A stretch of 64,000 nucleotides of DNA from Astrothelium macrocarpum (taxonomy: Eukaryota > Ascomycota > Dothideomycetes > Trypetheliales > Trypetheliaceae): assembly GCA_021030915.1 (NCBI GenBank), contig JAGEMR010000064.1, positions 62,001 through 126,000 of the forward strand, given 5' to 3'. Below, in pieces: positions 22,776-35,100 of this stretch (positions are counted from its first letter, which is position 1; every line of letters starts with the position of its first letter). The position numbers were made by a program, and so were the translations under genes. The notes below the pieces were generated by a model, which did no database searches, was not told the DNA's origin, and was given only the letters and a program-made list of their open reading frames with translations.

Positions 22776-23896
22776 ATGACCGAGCTATCAGATAACTATG
22801 TGCTAGACCGTGGGTACGCCGCATCAGCAAGGTATACTAAAGTATCGTTAATGGATCTGTTTTCATGATTAATCATATATAGAGTCCAAGGCAGCTGATT
22901 ATTCTTACAGACTCAATCATCAGCACTACCTTTGGAGAGATTTCGTTGGCTACTTGTTGCACCCAAGAATGCCAATCAGCAATCCACACGTTAAGATTGC
23001 AGACGTGGGTACGGACACTGGGTGAGAATATAAATTGATTTGCTATTCATACCTGGAATAACCCCACGGCTGACGAGATCCTTGCTGAACTAGCATCTGG
23101 CTCATTGACTTGGCTCGTCAAGTTCCGACGACAACAGTCCTTCATAGGTTTGATGTTGATACTTCTCAATGTGCATCCTAAGAATGGCTCCCTGCGAACA
23201 TGGAAGTGCATACTTTTAATGCATTGACGGAGCTCCCTAAGGAATAGGAAGGACAATACGATATTTTTCACATCAGACTATTCCTGTGGGTTTGCCAGAA
23301 AACCAATCCTGCACCTATTCTCCAAAATGTTATCAAGATGCTCAGTAAGCCGAGCCTATTATCTGAGGGTATCGTCTTTCTCGCATAGAAAATGATTGAG
23401 GCCTCCAGAGCCGGGAGGCTAGATGCAGTGAGCTGAACCTGACATTGCAAGGGGCGTCAAAGTCACTGCCAATCCTGGGAATCGATTGATGCTCTTGATT
23501 CACTCCAAGCCCATTTGCGAGCATGTACACCCCCGAATGTTGAGTTGATTCCCACGTCAGTTCTACTGCAATGGGGCTATTGTAGTAGAAACACGTCTTT
23601 GCTGACATTTGAATCAAAGCTGGATCAATGAGCTTCCTATTATGTTCGAGAATCATGGTTTGACGGATATATCGATATCCCGCGATGCAATCCCGAAAAC
23701 GCATCTGACGCTGGTCATGGAGAATCTTATGCTTGGTTATGAGGAGTTGAGCTATAGCCGACTGGACAACCAAGGTCAAGGCCAGGGTGAGCAGATGCGA
23801 GAGCTGCTTCTGAAAGCTTACAATGAGTATCGCCAGGGTTCTGCAATCAACATGGATAGAGCGACAGTCGTAGGTCGTAAGGCGGCACGTAGATAA
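22776..23896 (+). pseudogene. Mutated SAM methyltransferase relic (TdiE/LaeA-like)
   Basis: The gene starts normally: ATG 22776 begins MTELSDNYVLDRGYAASAR. An intron (22832-22911) leads to LNHQHYLWRDFVGYLLHP, then the SAM motif region KIADVGTDTG, all typical of fungal secondary-metabolism methyltransferases. Downstream, the frame reading WLIDLARQVP..., EWLPANMEVHTFNALTELP and YDIFHIRLFLWV is cut by stops at 23179, 23245, 23386, 23434 and 23440. The C-terminal part continues in another frame from about 23600 (WINELPIMFENHGLTDISIS, then MENLMLGYEELSYSR). Five stops plus a frameshift make a functional product very unlikely. Several stops fit C-to-T changes in CAA, CAG or TGG codons, as in RIP. 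Confidence 0.85.
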
Positions 23897-24691
23897 GCAT
23901 CTGCACGTTAAACTGCATGCCGCTTGTTGAATGCTTCAGAAAGATACTTCGCTCTGCGGAAATCGCAAAGGATTCGTGGCCTAGCATCAGCGATCCGTGC
24001 CGCAGGACTACATCAGTCACGACATAGTAGTAGGCTAGGACTTTTAAGCTGACGAGAATTGATAAGAAGCGCGCTACGCATGCAAGAAAGACCTCATTGA
24101 GCAGAATCAGAGATCGAATTTATTGTGACAATGTAAGCACACTTGAACCGAACTAGGGATTTGGAGATAAGGTCATTTTCGGATTAGTCGTTCGTGTACG
24201 AAACGCTTTCCTGTTGTAGCCGAGTTTTCAAGTCTATGTTCCTTTTCAACATGCAGCACCGTGCTCCACTTTACTCGATACAAATTCCAAACTATTTTCA
24301 TTAAGGAATTGTAAAGTTACCGAAGTCGCGAATTGGGCTTGGTGGGATTCGTCTCGATAGGGGCAGTCATGTCATTGGTGGAAGAAACAATCTGAATCCT
24401 GATAGGGCATACATCCAGACCCCAACACCAGTCTTCACTTTTAAGAAGTTGTCAGTCGGATTATGAGTTGAAAAGAATGTGTTTTCAGATGAAGCATGTA
24501 CATGAATATGCGCTCTACCAAAGAACCGAGAGACGCACTGGAAAGTAAAAAAAAAGGTGTAATCACCAGTCAAAAAGTTATATACAAGAAAGACTGAGGT
24601 CAGATCGAAGGTAAAAGTCCGACATCCTTCTATCGCTCATGCTCTTTTAGAACAACTTGGTACATTCAAATCTCATCTCTCAATGAATGAC
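23897..24691. other. Intergenic stretch, no gene seen
   Basis: AT-rich sequence between the methyltransferase relic and the GH7 3' end. Nothing supportable was found beyond the presumed 3' UTR of the cellobiohydrolase gene. Confidence 0.5.
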
Positions 24692-26240
24692 TTATGATGA
24701 AGCGTAGGTGGAGCCAATGGTACCGAACTTGATGTTCGAGTAGGTGACGGATGCACCGGCGTTCTGGCTTTCAACGGTGGCGGGAACACCGCTGGAAGTA
24801 GAGCAAGTACCGCGAGCAACACCGGGGTTGGTGGTGGGGGCGTCAGTGGGGTAGTCGGAGTCGAGCCAGAGCATGTTGGCAGCGTAGTCATCTGTTTTGT
24901 TATGTCAGTGTCGGAATATTAAAGGGATTTCCTTGTATCTTCAAGAACTTACCCCAGAGAGACATGACCAGAACCGCGCTTTCCAAAGCAGTGCCCATCT
25001 TGGTCAAGCCACCCTTTGTGATGAAACCGGTGCTGTCACCGAGGGCGGTTTCTTTCTGTGTGCAGAACTCGGTGTTGATCTCGTTGGTGGTAGTGATGCC
25101 CGAAACGTCAGAATTGGCGTTCTGGATGACCTTGCCGTTCTGGACGTAGATACGCTTGATGGCGCTCAAGTCACCAGTGTCAGTGCCGTCAGCAGTGATG
25201 AATTGCGTGACGACAGTGAAAACGGAGCCAGTATCAACGACACCGCTGGGTCCGTAGAAGCTGGTGTTGCCCAAGCGGTAGGGGTTGAAGTCGCATCCAT
25301 CAGGATCGCAAACACTGTCGTAACGAGTACCGTTGGTATCGGTTCCACCGCAGTCGGTGGTGGTGCAAAGAGTCTGACCAGTGGATGTGCATGGGTGAGG
25401 AGTCAGAGCCTCGGAAATGCTGTTGGCCTCCCAGATATCCATCTCATCACAGCAGGAACCGTGGTTGCCAGTGCCACTGTTGGCACTGTTGGAGTCTGGA
25501 ACCCAGCCATCAACATTGGCCTGCGTTTACTCATTAGTTATGCGAAACTCGAACTGCGACAAAGGTTCGAAAGCTTACCTGACCGCTAATGAACTTGAGA
25601 TCACGCGGGCATTGAGAATCGCAGTAGCCAGTTCCGTACTTGGCACCAGCCTTGTTAGTGGGGTACTCGGCCATACCACCATCAGCGCTCATAGCAACAA
25701 AGTATAAAGCACCGTTGAGACCACATGGGAGGTTAGAGACATCCCTATACAAATATCAGCTGTGGCTCTCTCGATACGAAAAAAAAAACCTGAGTCTTAC
25801 ACATCAAAAGTGAATTCTCTGTTCTTGAGGTTGAACATCTGGTATTCGGTGTCGCTGGCCATGAGGTAGGTACGTGATCCAACATTCTTTTGGGAGCCCT
25901 GTGTTACGAAGTCCAACTTGAGAGAGCTGCCACTTGCCGTGATACCGTAGGTACCTGTATAATCGGCGCCGTCAAGAGCACAGTTCGCTGCGCATGTGGC
26001 ATCGTCAGGGCAAAGAGTGGCATCCCAAGTGTTGCCAGTATAGCAGTTGGTGCTGTCAGAGGTTGAGTGAGTCCATCGCCAGTTTGCGTCAAGCACAATC
26101 TTGCTGTTCTGGGTGGTGCATCCGCTTGCTGTGCAATTCTGGGTGGTGAGCCCAGGGTGTGTCTCTGTAGTTAGAGTCCCGGCTTGTTGTGCGCGTGCTG
26201 CGCGAAGGAAGAGAGCGGCAAGAGCAAGCTTGTTGTACAT
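24692..26240 (-). CDS. GH7 cellobiohydrolase, secreted, no CBM
   Basis: Exons 26240-25801, 25744-25579, 25520-24953 and 24891-24692 encode 457 residues. GH7 cellobiohydrolases release cellobiose from the reducing ends of cellulose chains outside the cell. The first 18 residues, MYNKLALAALFLRAARAQ, form a signal peptide with likely cleavage after ARA. The catalytic segment GSCCDEMDIWEANS supplies nucleophile Glu228, Asp230 and acid/base Glu233. CDPDGCDFNPYRLGNTSFYG, KGGLTKMGTALES, LVMSLWDDYAANMLWLDS and RGTCSTSSGVPA follow as in Cel7A enzymes. The protein ends SNIKFGTIGSTYASS, where Cel7A would continue into a linker and CBM1; both are absent. Introns are 56, 58 and 61 bp, all with standard ends. 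It is probably cellulose-induced and glucose-repressed, by family analogy. Confidence 0.96.
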
Positions 26241-27030
26241 TTTGAAGGATTGAACTAGAAGGAGTGTTCTTGAGGGATTGAAACGATCGAACTGTGGTTA
26301 GAAAAACAGATGGGTTCGGACGCCAAGCTGAGATCTTATATAGTTTGCCAATGTCGTTCACATGGACGCTCGGAATCCTCATTGAAGCACACCGGTCCTG
26401 CCCTGACTCGGCTGAATGTGGCAAGCATCGGAGAGACTATGCAAGTCAACATTGCATGGAGTAATCAATCTTCAGGCAAATGTCCTTGGTCCCTGAAAAA
26501 AGTAGATCAGGGTCACCTGCAATGCCAATTGGAATATGGATAGCAATATCGGTGGATTGATCTGAACCTGGCGGCTGTTTCTCCAGGGCGAGACCCTGCA
26601 GCGCCGAGCATCATAGCACCAAGCAGTTTCCTTCAATTTCCGGGAGAATGGAGATCATGCCGATAACCTTGATTTTTATCCCAATATCTGGAGCTTATAG
26701 AATACGCTTTTTTCATTTAATCAATAATAAATAACTTGCTTTTAGCTTTAGACACGAATAGGACTATCAATTCAAAGGTCTCCGATAGAATGAAAAACAG
26801 AATTTCTGCCGAAGAGAAATGAAAAGCAGGCAAAAGGATGTAACAGTGAAACAATTCATTGCCAACATTCGGCGCGGGCCGAGGGCTGGAGACCTACCAC
26901 AGCCGTCATTGGACGGATATTTAGACTATTAGTCCATCCGCCAAGGCACGATCGGGGGCATCCCTGACTAAATGTAGATGAATATAATATAACGAGATAA
27001 TTAGGACCATTGGCTAGGCGCGGGGTAAAT
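26241..27030 (-). promoter_or_regulatory. GH7 promoter with TATA box and candidate XlnR/CreA sites
   Basis: Read on the minus strand, CTATATAAG at 26335-26343 forms a TATA box about 95-100 bp before the ATG. A GGCTAG (XlnR-type GGCTAR) is at 27012-27017 and a GCGGGG (CreA-type SYGGRG) at 27020-27025, adjacent to each other about 780 bp upstream. The two short sites occur often by chance; the TATA box is the firmer call. Confidence 0.5.
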
Positions 27031-29255
27031 TTGTTGTAGGAGGGGAATATCAGGAACCGAAGAATCTGGGGTAGATTGGCAGCAGTTGATACTGGAGGAT
27101 TACCATGTTGGATGAATCCAGGGTTTAGCGATGCAACGTGCCCTGCGTTTAATTAGGTCCCAGCACCTGTTCACTTGACGAGCTGCAGTAGCTGGAGATT
27201 CTCCGGTAGGTGGATGAAGCTGCAGGGTCTTAATCCCTTCATATCCTTGGCTTCTAGTTTGAACGGATAAACAAAGACTTGGTCCTTGTGACCTGAAAAC
27301 TGAGTTTTCAAGCGTCTGTGCCTGGTAAGACTGTCAGGCTGTTGGGAGGGTAATTTGCTGTCAGTTTTCCGAGCCAATGAACGTGGCTAAGGACTTATCA
27401 CTATTTCTCAAGTAACAGAATCAGTCAAGAAACAGGATAAAGGATTGTTGGCCAAAATTTGGGCAACTCAGGATGTTAGCTGGTCGCTGGTTGCCGGTCG
27501 GTGTCCACGATCCGGCTCCGTGAAAAGCAACGGTTAGGCATGAGATCAATTTAGGGACACGGAACCAACTGGATAGCTATTCTGCATAGAACATGTATGG
27601 AAGCGCCGAGAGTATATGGATTGTCTTTAGCAAAAGCTATGCATGGTCCTAAGGTTTAAGATACAGTAGAGGACTGGGAGCGGAGGTAAGGAAGACTCAC
27701 TAAAGTTTCAGGGGTCCGCAAAATTATCCACCACCGAGCTTCACATACGTACGAACCCTGGTCATGTTCGAGAAGACTTGCTTCTGAATTGCAGACTTCG
27801 AACGAAAATGTGAAACATCATGACCGTGTACTAGGATAATGGTAGTAATTTGACGGTCCTCGCGTTTACTAGGAGAATTTCATTCACCACGTCGATTCCA
27901 TCGCTTGCCCGTGCATAAGTATCTTCATATGGCTCGATTGGATAGCACCTCAAGAACGTCTTTACTTAGACGAGGGTTTTCGATCCAGAATGCCACATCT
28001 CAGCGCAGTGTCATTTTACAGAAAAGACTAACGGTATAGAAACTGGAGGTCTCCAAGAATCCACAGTCAGAAGGCTTAGTTTCCAACCCGAACAAGAGCA
28101 GCATAGCTGCGATACAACTGTCCTCTGTGATGAGTTTGGACCACAATAAGACCTTGAGCGGAGCCAGGTTGGACAGGTCGGAACAAAGGATCAATCTAGC
28201 GGTACCGAAGAAAATCAAGGCCCAATCATAGCGAAGACATTGCCACGCTCTCTTGAGAAATTTGCCTGAATGTCAACGTGAAACATCTTCGGCATCGCTG
28301 AGCTTGTATTGGATGACTACATTTCTGCTCTGAAATGAAGAAATTTTTTCAGGTTCCAATCCACAGTACTTCTTGCTTTTGTGGGACTTGTGAGGCTTTT
28401 GATTGGGGAAGTCCACGAGTTGAATAGACTAAAAATCTGCTATCTTCATCTTTGATAGGGCCGCTCCAGGTTACGAACGGGCCTATCATATCGCGCTTGC
28501 TTTATCAGGTCCTTGTCATGAACCGCACCATTGCATGCCACCAGGCTATTTCCGTGTTTGACATTCAAGCAAATATCTTTCCACACCTTCCTATGAAAGA
28601 GTGCATGAATCGATGACAAAATACGTCGGAGACAATGAAAATGGTCATGTTGCACGCAACAAGCAGGGGAGAGACTCGTACTATTGAGATATTGAGAAAT
28701 GTCGCAGACAGTGAGAGATATAATTCGTTACATGTTTATAAATACATGTCATAAAGACCCTCAACAACGTTGTTCGGTGCACCTCCCCCGAGTATTTTCT
28801 AATGAAAAATTTGATAATTCTGCTTATTTGAGGTAATACTGTGGCCCTCGCCGAACGCTTTTAAGCTCCATTATCTCTCGCGGTCGACGATATTTCTTGC
28901 TGCAACAACTGACGCTTGTTGGTATCTAGGACTATGTAATCTTTCGTACGAACCATCGATTGGATGACCAGGGCTGCGACCGGTAGTGCAATGTTTGATT
29001 GGATTTGTAGGGCAAGCCCAAGGGCCTTTTGTGCATCTGCATCACTAACATAGCCATCTTCAAGCCGGACTTATGGGCCGAAGAAGCCGAGGCTACGCCC
29101 GATAGCTAATTCTCAAAACCCACCAATGCTTGGGACTCTTCATGTCTTTAGTGGCTTTCCTAATTCCGAGTGGGTAATATCTGCTTTATTACCGATGATT
29201 TTGGTAGTCTCAGTCAGCAGACAAGAGAGGAAATCTTCTATAAATGGTTCATTAT
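27031..29255. other. Gene-poor stretch
   Basis: About 2.2 kb with no recognisable gene, repeat or RNA. All frames are short, without consistent splice signals or conserved motifs. It could contain diverged transposon remains, but I saw no terminal repeats or polymerase or transposase motifs. Confidence 0.5.
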
Positions 29256-29978
29256 CTATGACCCTTTGGTTTGGGTAGCCTGTTTGGGTATGCAACAATC
29301 TCCAGCCTCCAGTCCAAGAGCCGCTGACGATCCTGTTTGCGTGGCTTGCGTAATCGCAGTACCCCCTAAGCTTGCAGCATGAGCGTCGCATATGTGCGCC
29401 ATTTGGATGTCCTTGGTGGATAGACCCGATGGATTATGAGTGGTCCATCGGATATGCGTTTTGTTGTAGATCTGTGTTGTAGATTCAATTAGGTTTCCTA
29501 GTGTAGTCATGAGGGTAATCAACATCGGCTCGAATTTACTTACGTTGGACCATTCTGGATGATGATTCAGCTTTTTACAATCATCCGCAACAAGATTCAT
29601 GAATTCCTACGCATTTTCTCAGAATTATGCTCTGATATCGGGCAGTGGGTGAGGTGTGGGCTATGGCATAGGAATGGCTCGTCAACTGACCCAAGTTTTC
29701 TTGAATCCTTTGAACTGAAAGCGTTTCTCAATGCCCTTTCTGTCACTACTGAGCTCCCATCTCCCATCCCCAAGCAACAGAGCTACGTCACTCGAAAGCT
29801 GGTCACGATCTGCACCTTCTGAGAAGATTGGCGCTTGACCCGAACTCATGCTAGTGTATGATCTCCACGAAAAGCTTGCAAGATCTTGCTGACGGTTGAT
29901 TAGGTAACTTGGTTGCAAAATGCGCACGCCTTTTGAGAGGGGCGTTCGCATCTGAGACAGTGATGATTTGAAAAACAT
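29256..29978 (-). CDS. Pterin-4a-carbinolamine dehydratase, leader-bearing
   Basis: Three exons (29978-29691, 29606-29544, 29471-29256) encode 188 residues. The enzyme dehydrates 4a-hydroxytetrahydropterins to recycle tetrahydrobiopterin-type cofactors. Residues 72-96 read GDGRWELSSDRKGIEKRF and QFKGFKKTW; exon 2 continues EFMNLVADDCKKLNHHPEWSN, and exon 3 IYNKTHIRWTTHNPSGLSTK. His111, His112 and His129 reproduce the catalytic triad with the family spacing (HH then His 17 later). The first 45 residues, rich in Arg, Ser and Leu with few acids (ending WRSYTSM), look like a mitochondrial leader. After AHAASLG a Thr/Ala/Gly-rich tail of about 33 residues is unusual and could hide another intron. 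Introns are 84 and 72 bp. Confidence 0.88.
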
Positions 29979-31113
29979 ACGTCAATCTGGAGAGGACTAG
30001 GTCAAAAACCGTAAGATGCTGAGCGCCTTATCCTTCGGGCCGCAGACCCTTTGGCGTGTGGTTTGCGAAATGCAGCACCACGGATGCAGTCCAGGGAGAT
30101 GAGTTGGAAAGTGGGTAAGGACTCATCCACTAGCCCAATTTGACTCACGTTATGCTGACGCCATGGATAAATTAGGTAAGTTGGAGGGAGACTGTACGAC
30201 GTGCAGTGGAGGCAACGTGATGGCTGTTGAGCAGTTGCCTAGGTTTCAGCGAGCTGCCTCGCACACTGGGTGTGAGAATGGTACAGCCAGTGTGCAGAGG
30301 GTCGTCACTTTGGTGATGCGGAGATAGAATTGAGGGCCGTTGGCGGTAGAAGGACAGAAGAGCACAGGGCTGCCGAGCACACAGGATGATTGCTAAGCAG
30401 TGCTGACTGTGCCACCGGAGTTGCGGCTGGGTAGGGTAAGTGTTAGCGGGCGTCGTGGATACGCTCGCTTCGCGCAGAGAGGAGGCTCGCTCTCGGAGCT
30501 GGTGTCAGGAAAGGGAGCATTGGGCGAAACTTGCGTATGGTCGCGGTGGTGAATCGGCGATGTTGGGCGCTTTCTGCCGAGGGGAGAGTGATCGGTACAA
30601 AATGGGCTCCGCGCCCGTCAACCACCCACCGCCCAACCCGCCCGCTGACTGATGGATTAGAAAGCTCGTCGAGTCACGCAGTATAGCAAGAAGGTGAGTC
30701 TCAGAGCATCCCCCAGCGTCCACGCCGTGTCTCATCAGCATTGCGAGCGCCATTGGCGCCTCCTGCCCGCTCTACGTTTGGTGCTCACAGCACCGCGCCG
30801 AAAATGCCACTGCTGATCACTCGTCGCAGCTCCTCTGTCAATACCTTGGCCGATCACAAATCCGAATATTTTTTGACATAATCCGCCTACATCCGTGGAC
30901 CGGCCGCAACCTATCTTGGACCTCCCTGCAGTGCTGTGTTTGCACGTAGTTCCAGCAGCTGTGCTGAATTTCCAGCGCGCTGGTTCGGCGTGTTTGGGCA
31001 AAACACACGTTTGTCGTCCAGATAGGGGACCTTTCGGAGCGTGGCGTCCATGCTTGCCTACGAGCAGAGCAATGCTGACTGACCGCTCGGCTCCTGCAAA
31101 TTAACCACACAAC
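29979..31113. promoter_or_regulatory. Upstream region of the KapC-like gene; hairpin
   Basis: About 1.1 kb between the divergent dehydratase and bZIP genes, relatively GC-rich from 30400 on. A 9-bp perfect inverted repeat (GCACACTGG at 30261-30269, CCAGTGTGC at 30287-30295) can form a hairpin. No coding gene is supported; a long regulated promoter or leader for the bZIP gene is the likely content. Confidence 0.4.
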
Positions 31114-32159
31114 ATGGCGCAAAACGCTCAGGTAAGCAGTCACGTAGCCGTGTTCGTTTATGCCGACCTTACGGGTGCTGACTGTTCATGATAGAAAAAT
31201 AGCGATCTTGAAACAAGTACGTTTAAAGACCATGGCTTTGCCCAGATCATTCTTACTTAATTCCTGCCACCAATGTTGTTATTAAACGAAGATCCAGGTT
31301 TGCGAGAGCAACTCCTTGCTGCTCAGTCCCATCCTTCTGGCATAGTGCCTCCACCAGAAATGCGACCCTCTGCCTCTGCAAGTCCGAACGAAAACCAGAT
31401 CGACCCTGCTATTGCCGGGACCGGGTACGGAATAAATGCTGGCGACAGTGGTGGAGATGATGCTGCAGATGGGTCAAGAAAGGGAAAGCGGGAATTATCA
31501 ACGTCAAAGCGTGCTGCGCAAAATAGAGCCGCTCAAGTTAGTCATTCAACCTTGACTTCAATCCATCATGTCGGACTGTTGAACTAACAAAGTCTCAGCG
31601 CGCCTTCCGTCAACGCAAAGAAGGTTACATCAAGCAATTAGAAGAACGTGTAAAGGAATCCGACGCTCTAAAGGAGAGCTATCGCGCCATCCAAGCAGAA
31701 AACTACCAGCTCCGCGACTACATCATCAACCTCCAATCTCGCCTCCTCGAATCGCAAGGTGACTATCCCCAACCACCAGCAAACATTGAACTCTCAAATC
31801 CACGATCTGCGCGTGAAGCAGAAGCCTCCGCGCAACACCTTCAAGCACAAGCTGCACAAGCACAAGTCCAAGCTGAAGCCGCTGAAGCTCAGCGACGCGC
31901 ACAAGTCGCGCCGGCTGCGCCACCTCCCAACAATGCAATAAATCAGCTACATCCAGCGGCTCGAGATACACCAATGAAGGACGCTGATGCGCACAACAAT
32001 CACCACCATGAAGAAGCGCGATATGCGCCCGTGACTTCTTCAGACTTTACACCAGCAAACCAAGCTGCGCGCCAGAAACACAATTCCACCATGGATCGCG
32101 TCGGGAACATTCGGGCAACTGCCCAGCAGGCACTTGCCAGGGAGATGCCTTCGACATGA
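31114..32159 (+). CDS. kapC: AP-1-like bZIP transcription factor, KapC type
   Basis: Four exons (31114-31131, 31195-31216, 31292-31536, 31599-32159) give 281 residues. The basic region KRELSTSKRAAQNRAAQ-RAF continues RQRKEGYIKQLEERV, split by a 62-bp intron exactly as in fungal KapC/AP-1-like factors. The leucine zipper follows, with ENYQLRDYIINLQSRLLESQ. Upstream, LREQLLAAQ and DPAIAG are KapC signatures. Downstream is an Ala/Gln-rich helical stretch (QHLQAQAAQAQVQAEAAEAQ) and a His/Asn-rich part. The first two coding exons are tiny (18 and 22 nt), making MAQNAQ-KNSDLETN-PGLREQ. The protein should act in the nucleus; pathway targets cannot be told from sequence. Confidence 0.92.
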
Positions 32160-35100
32160 CCCTTCGCGATGATTAAGACGAAGACGCTAACCGAATACGT
32201 GGCTTTAGATTGCGCATGGAGATCGTCAGGGTCTTCGTCGGCTACTTCTCAATTAGACTTAATGGAATGGCAACACAAACCTACACACGTGGAGAAATTG
32301 AATGGTAGCGACTGAAAAAAGCTGGTGGCATGTTACTTTTCCCAGGTCTTTTTCTTAACTGAGTCCCCGAGAGTTTTCCTTTTATTCTACCGGTACTTGA
32401 TGCGAATATGATGGCTTATGGACTACAATGGCGGCATATTTATTTCGGCTTTTATTCTACTTTTTGTTGGTGGCGGCTCTCGTGCAGTTTCACGTTAAGC
32501 TTATAATGCTGTGCCCTTAACGGCCGTTCTACACATACATTTCAAGTGAGGCAGGCAGTTCACTTCAATGCTACAATGAAGCATGAAAATCCCAATTTTT
32601 TTTGCTTCACCTTGTCCGTCCGTTGCACCGAAGCCCGTCGTCTTCCGTTTGCCGCGCCTCACGGCATGCTTAAATCCGAACCCTTTGATAAATAATCATC
32701 CCTTACTAATCTTATCCGTCCACGACCGGTGTCCGCATCGGATTCGGATGCCGTTCCGAGCAAGAGAGGCAGCTCTAGCATTGGATTGGAAGATAGAAAG
32801 TCTGGAATATGAAAGCCTCCACAGTACCCATGACAGCGAACAGAATTCAGCTCGTAATGGCGACGCCAGTCTGGCGCGAATGGGAAGTTGGCGAAAAAAT
32901 CTCGCGTCTGCGCGCAAAAATTCGTCGCTGCACGTTTCCAGAGAGCAAAGTCCGGTATTGTTTCGGGAAAATGGGGGACAGACTGTGATGTTTGGTCGTC
33001 TTTGCGCCTACCTGATTCGGCTCGTCTATGCAGTGGCAGCATGTATCGGAACTTCGTCTGACTCAGCAGGCCAGATGCAAGCCTCATTGATAGGTTCGTA
33101 GCTGCGCTGTCTCAGCCCAGCTTCGGGTATTTAGACCATGTCCGCCGTAACTTACCTGAGGAAGGATCAATAAGGCACAGTTACACGATCCTTACCTGAG
33201 CCATGCATGATCAGTCCACTTTCATATTGGGACGAAAGCAAACAAAATCGGTTTGAGGAAATTTCAGCTGGGTCTTGTGAAATCGAGATTGGGGGGAGAT
33301 GGTGGCTTGGTAAGATGCACTCGACATTATCAATTTGATCAACGGTCGGTTCATTCTTGCACCCTGGCCGAATATGCTCACGACGAAGCTCGATGCTCTT
33401 GCAGTATGGAGTTATCATTGCATCGGTCTGCAAGGCAGAGGCTGTCCCGCAACACCTTCCCCTCGGTGGTATCCCTGTACCGAGAGAATCGAATGATGGA
33501 GGTGAAGAATTCACTCTTGTACCCTTCCAGTGTGTCTGGCTTTTGCTCTTGAAACTCGTTACGAAGGCTTCTACCTTGGACTATGAATTAACTGCTAGAG
33601 CAACCGTATGCAAGAATTTGACGCGGAATGACAATATCCCATTAATCTTGCCTTCATTCACGCAAAAAAAAAAAGGTGAATGCTGTTCCTGTCAATGGAA
33701 AGGCAAAGAACAGCATACATTCACTTCCCACCTTAAGTTTTCTGAAGTCTTGTTTGTTCATTCTTTTCTCGTCATTATTGGGGTTTGCCAGAAGAAATGT
33801 CCTGGGCCGTAAGTGATTTACTTCTCTAATGATTAGTGCGGCTCTCACAGATACACTCAATAAGGAGTCAATTTCTCTTGTTGTTTGAAGTGAGATCGGG
33901 CCTCTTCCAAACATGGTTATCGCTGGTTTTCCGTCTCGTGTCTGCAGCATCTATTTTCGCCATGATCATTGTTGTCTTGCACATTCAGGAAACACTTTGC
34001 TCATGCACATTTCTGTCCGCCATCTGTTTTCTTGGACTGTTGCGATCTGTCAAGATCTGTGGTCGGTTGTGGTGAATTAAGTATGGAATCTCTTCATTGT
34101 CACTCTCTTGTAAGATCCTGATATCGTAGACAGGTCCGAAAGCTCAATTCTGGTCACGATCAATCAGGACCGTACGAGGTGAACAGGACAGAGAGTCCAA
34201 AGACTCTAAACCTCAATATGTTCATGAGGTTTTGACACAGCCTAGGCTTGGAGCTGCAGAATTCCGAGCATTAGCGTACTTTTTGACCATTTCTCAAGAC
34301 GTCGGTCATAATCATTTAGGCTTCATATTGATTTTTGTGAAATCAATCAGAATCAATCGAGGAATGAAGCAATATTTAAAATTCCGACCAACGAACATGT
34401 CAAATTTCCGTCTGGAGGGTCAACAGATGATGCCTTCGAATCTCTCTTTCCCAATACGCGGCAATGTCATTGCTTAATTATCTGTTAGAGCTCGTAAAGC
34501 AACCATTGTGGCTGTTCGCAAATACTCCGATCTCTTGGCTAGTCACACAAGAGGAGGACTCAAGAGATTCAACGCTTTGCTCGCCCAACCATTTCTCCTG
34601 GAATCCGCTATGGGATCTCTGTCAATACAAAGCACAGTAACGGACAACACACCGCTTTAAACTTACTGCAACATTTTCTGAGAAGATTTACCAAACCTGT
34701 GTCGCCTCTGATGGTCACGAACGGATCGCTCTCCTCACAACGACCATGCTTCCCACGATCAATAGCTGCCAGCTCCAAGAAGGCCAGTTTCTCCCGTTGT
34801 ACACAGCAATCTCAACTCGATTATATTAGTCTTCCTGTTCCCCAGTCTCTCCAATCCGAACATAAATATAATCTCGATGCCTTTACGCAGCACGTTTATC
34901 AGGCTTGTTGCTTTCCTAATCGTTGAAAAATGGTTTAGCCTCTGAATAATATGTGTTAATATTGTTATACAAAGCGATGTGCACAGATATCCAGTACGGA
35001 ATGCAAGAGAATCAATTGTCGGACTGGTCATCTGTTGCGGAGGAAGAAGAATTAACATTATGCAACTCGGTCTCGTGCTATATGCAAAGAGAACCCTCCG

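Noticed and set aside
27031..29255. Possible transposon remains in the gene-poor stretch
   Set aside because: No terminal repeats, target duplications or transposase/reverse transcriptase motifs could be found by eye.
32583..33101. 172-codon plus-strand frame with an equally long antisense frame
   Set aside because: No domain, both strands open equally, and no conserved features; probably chance.
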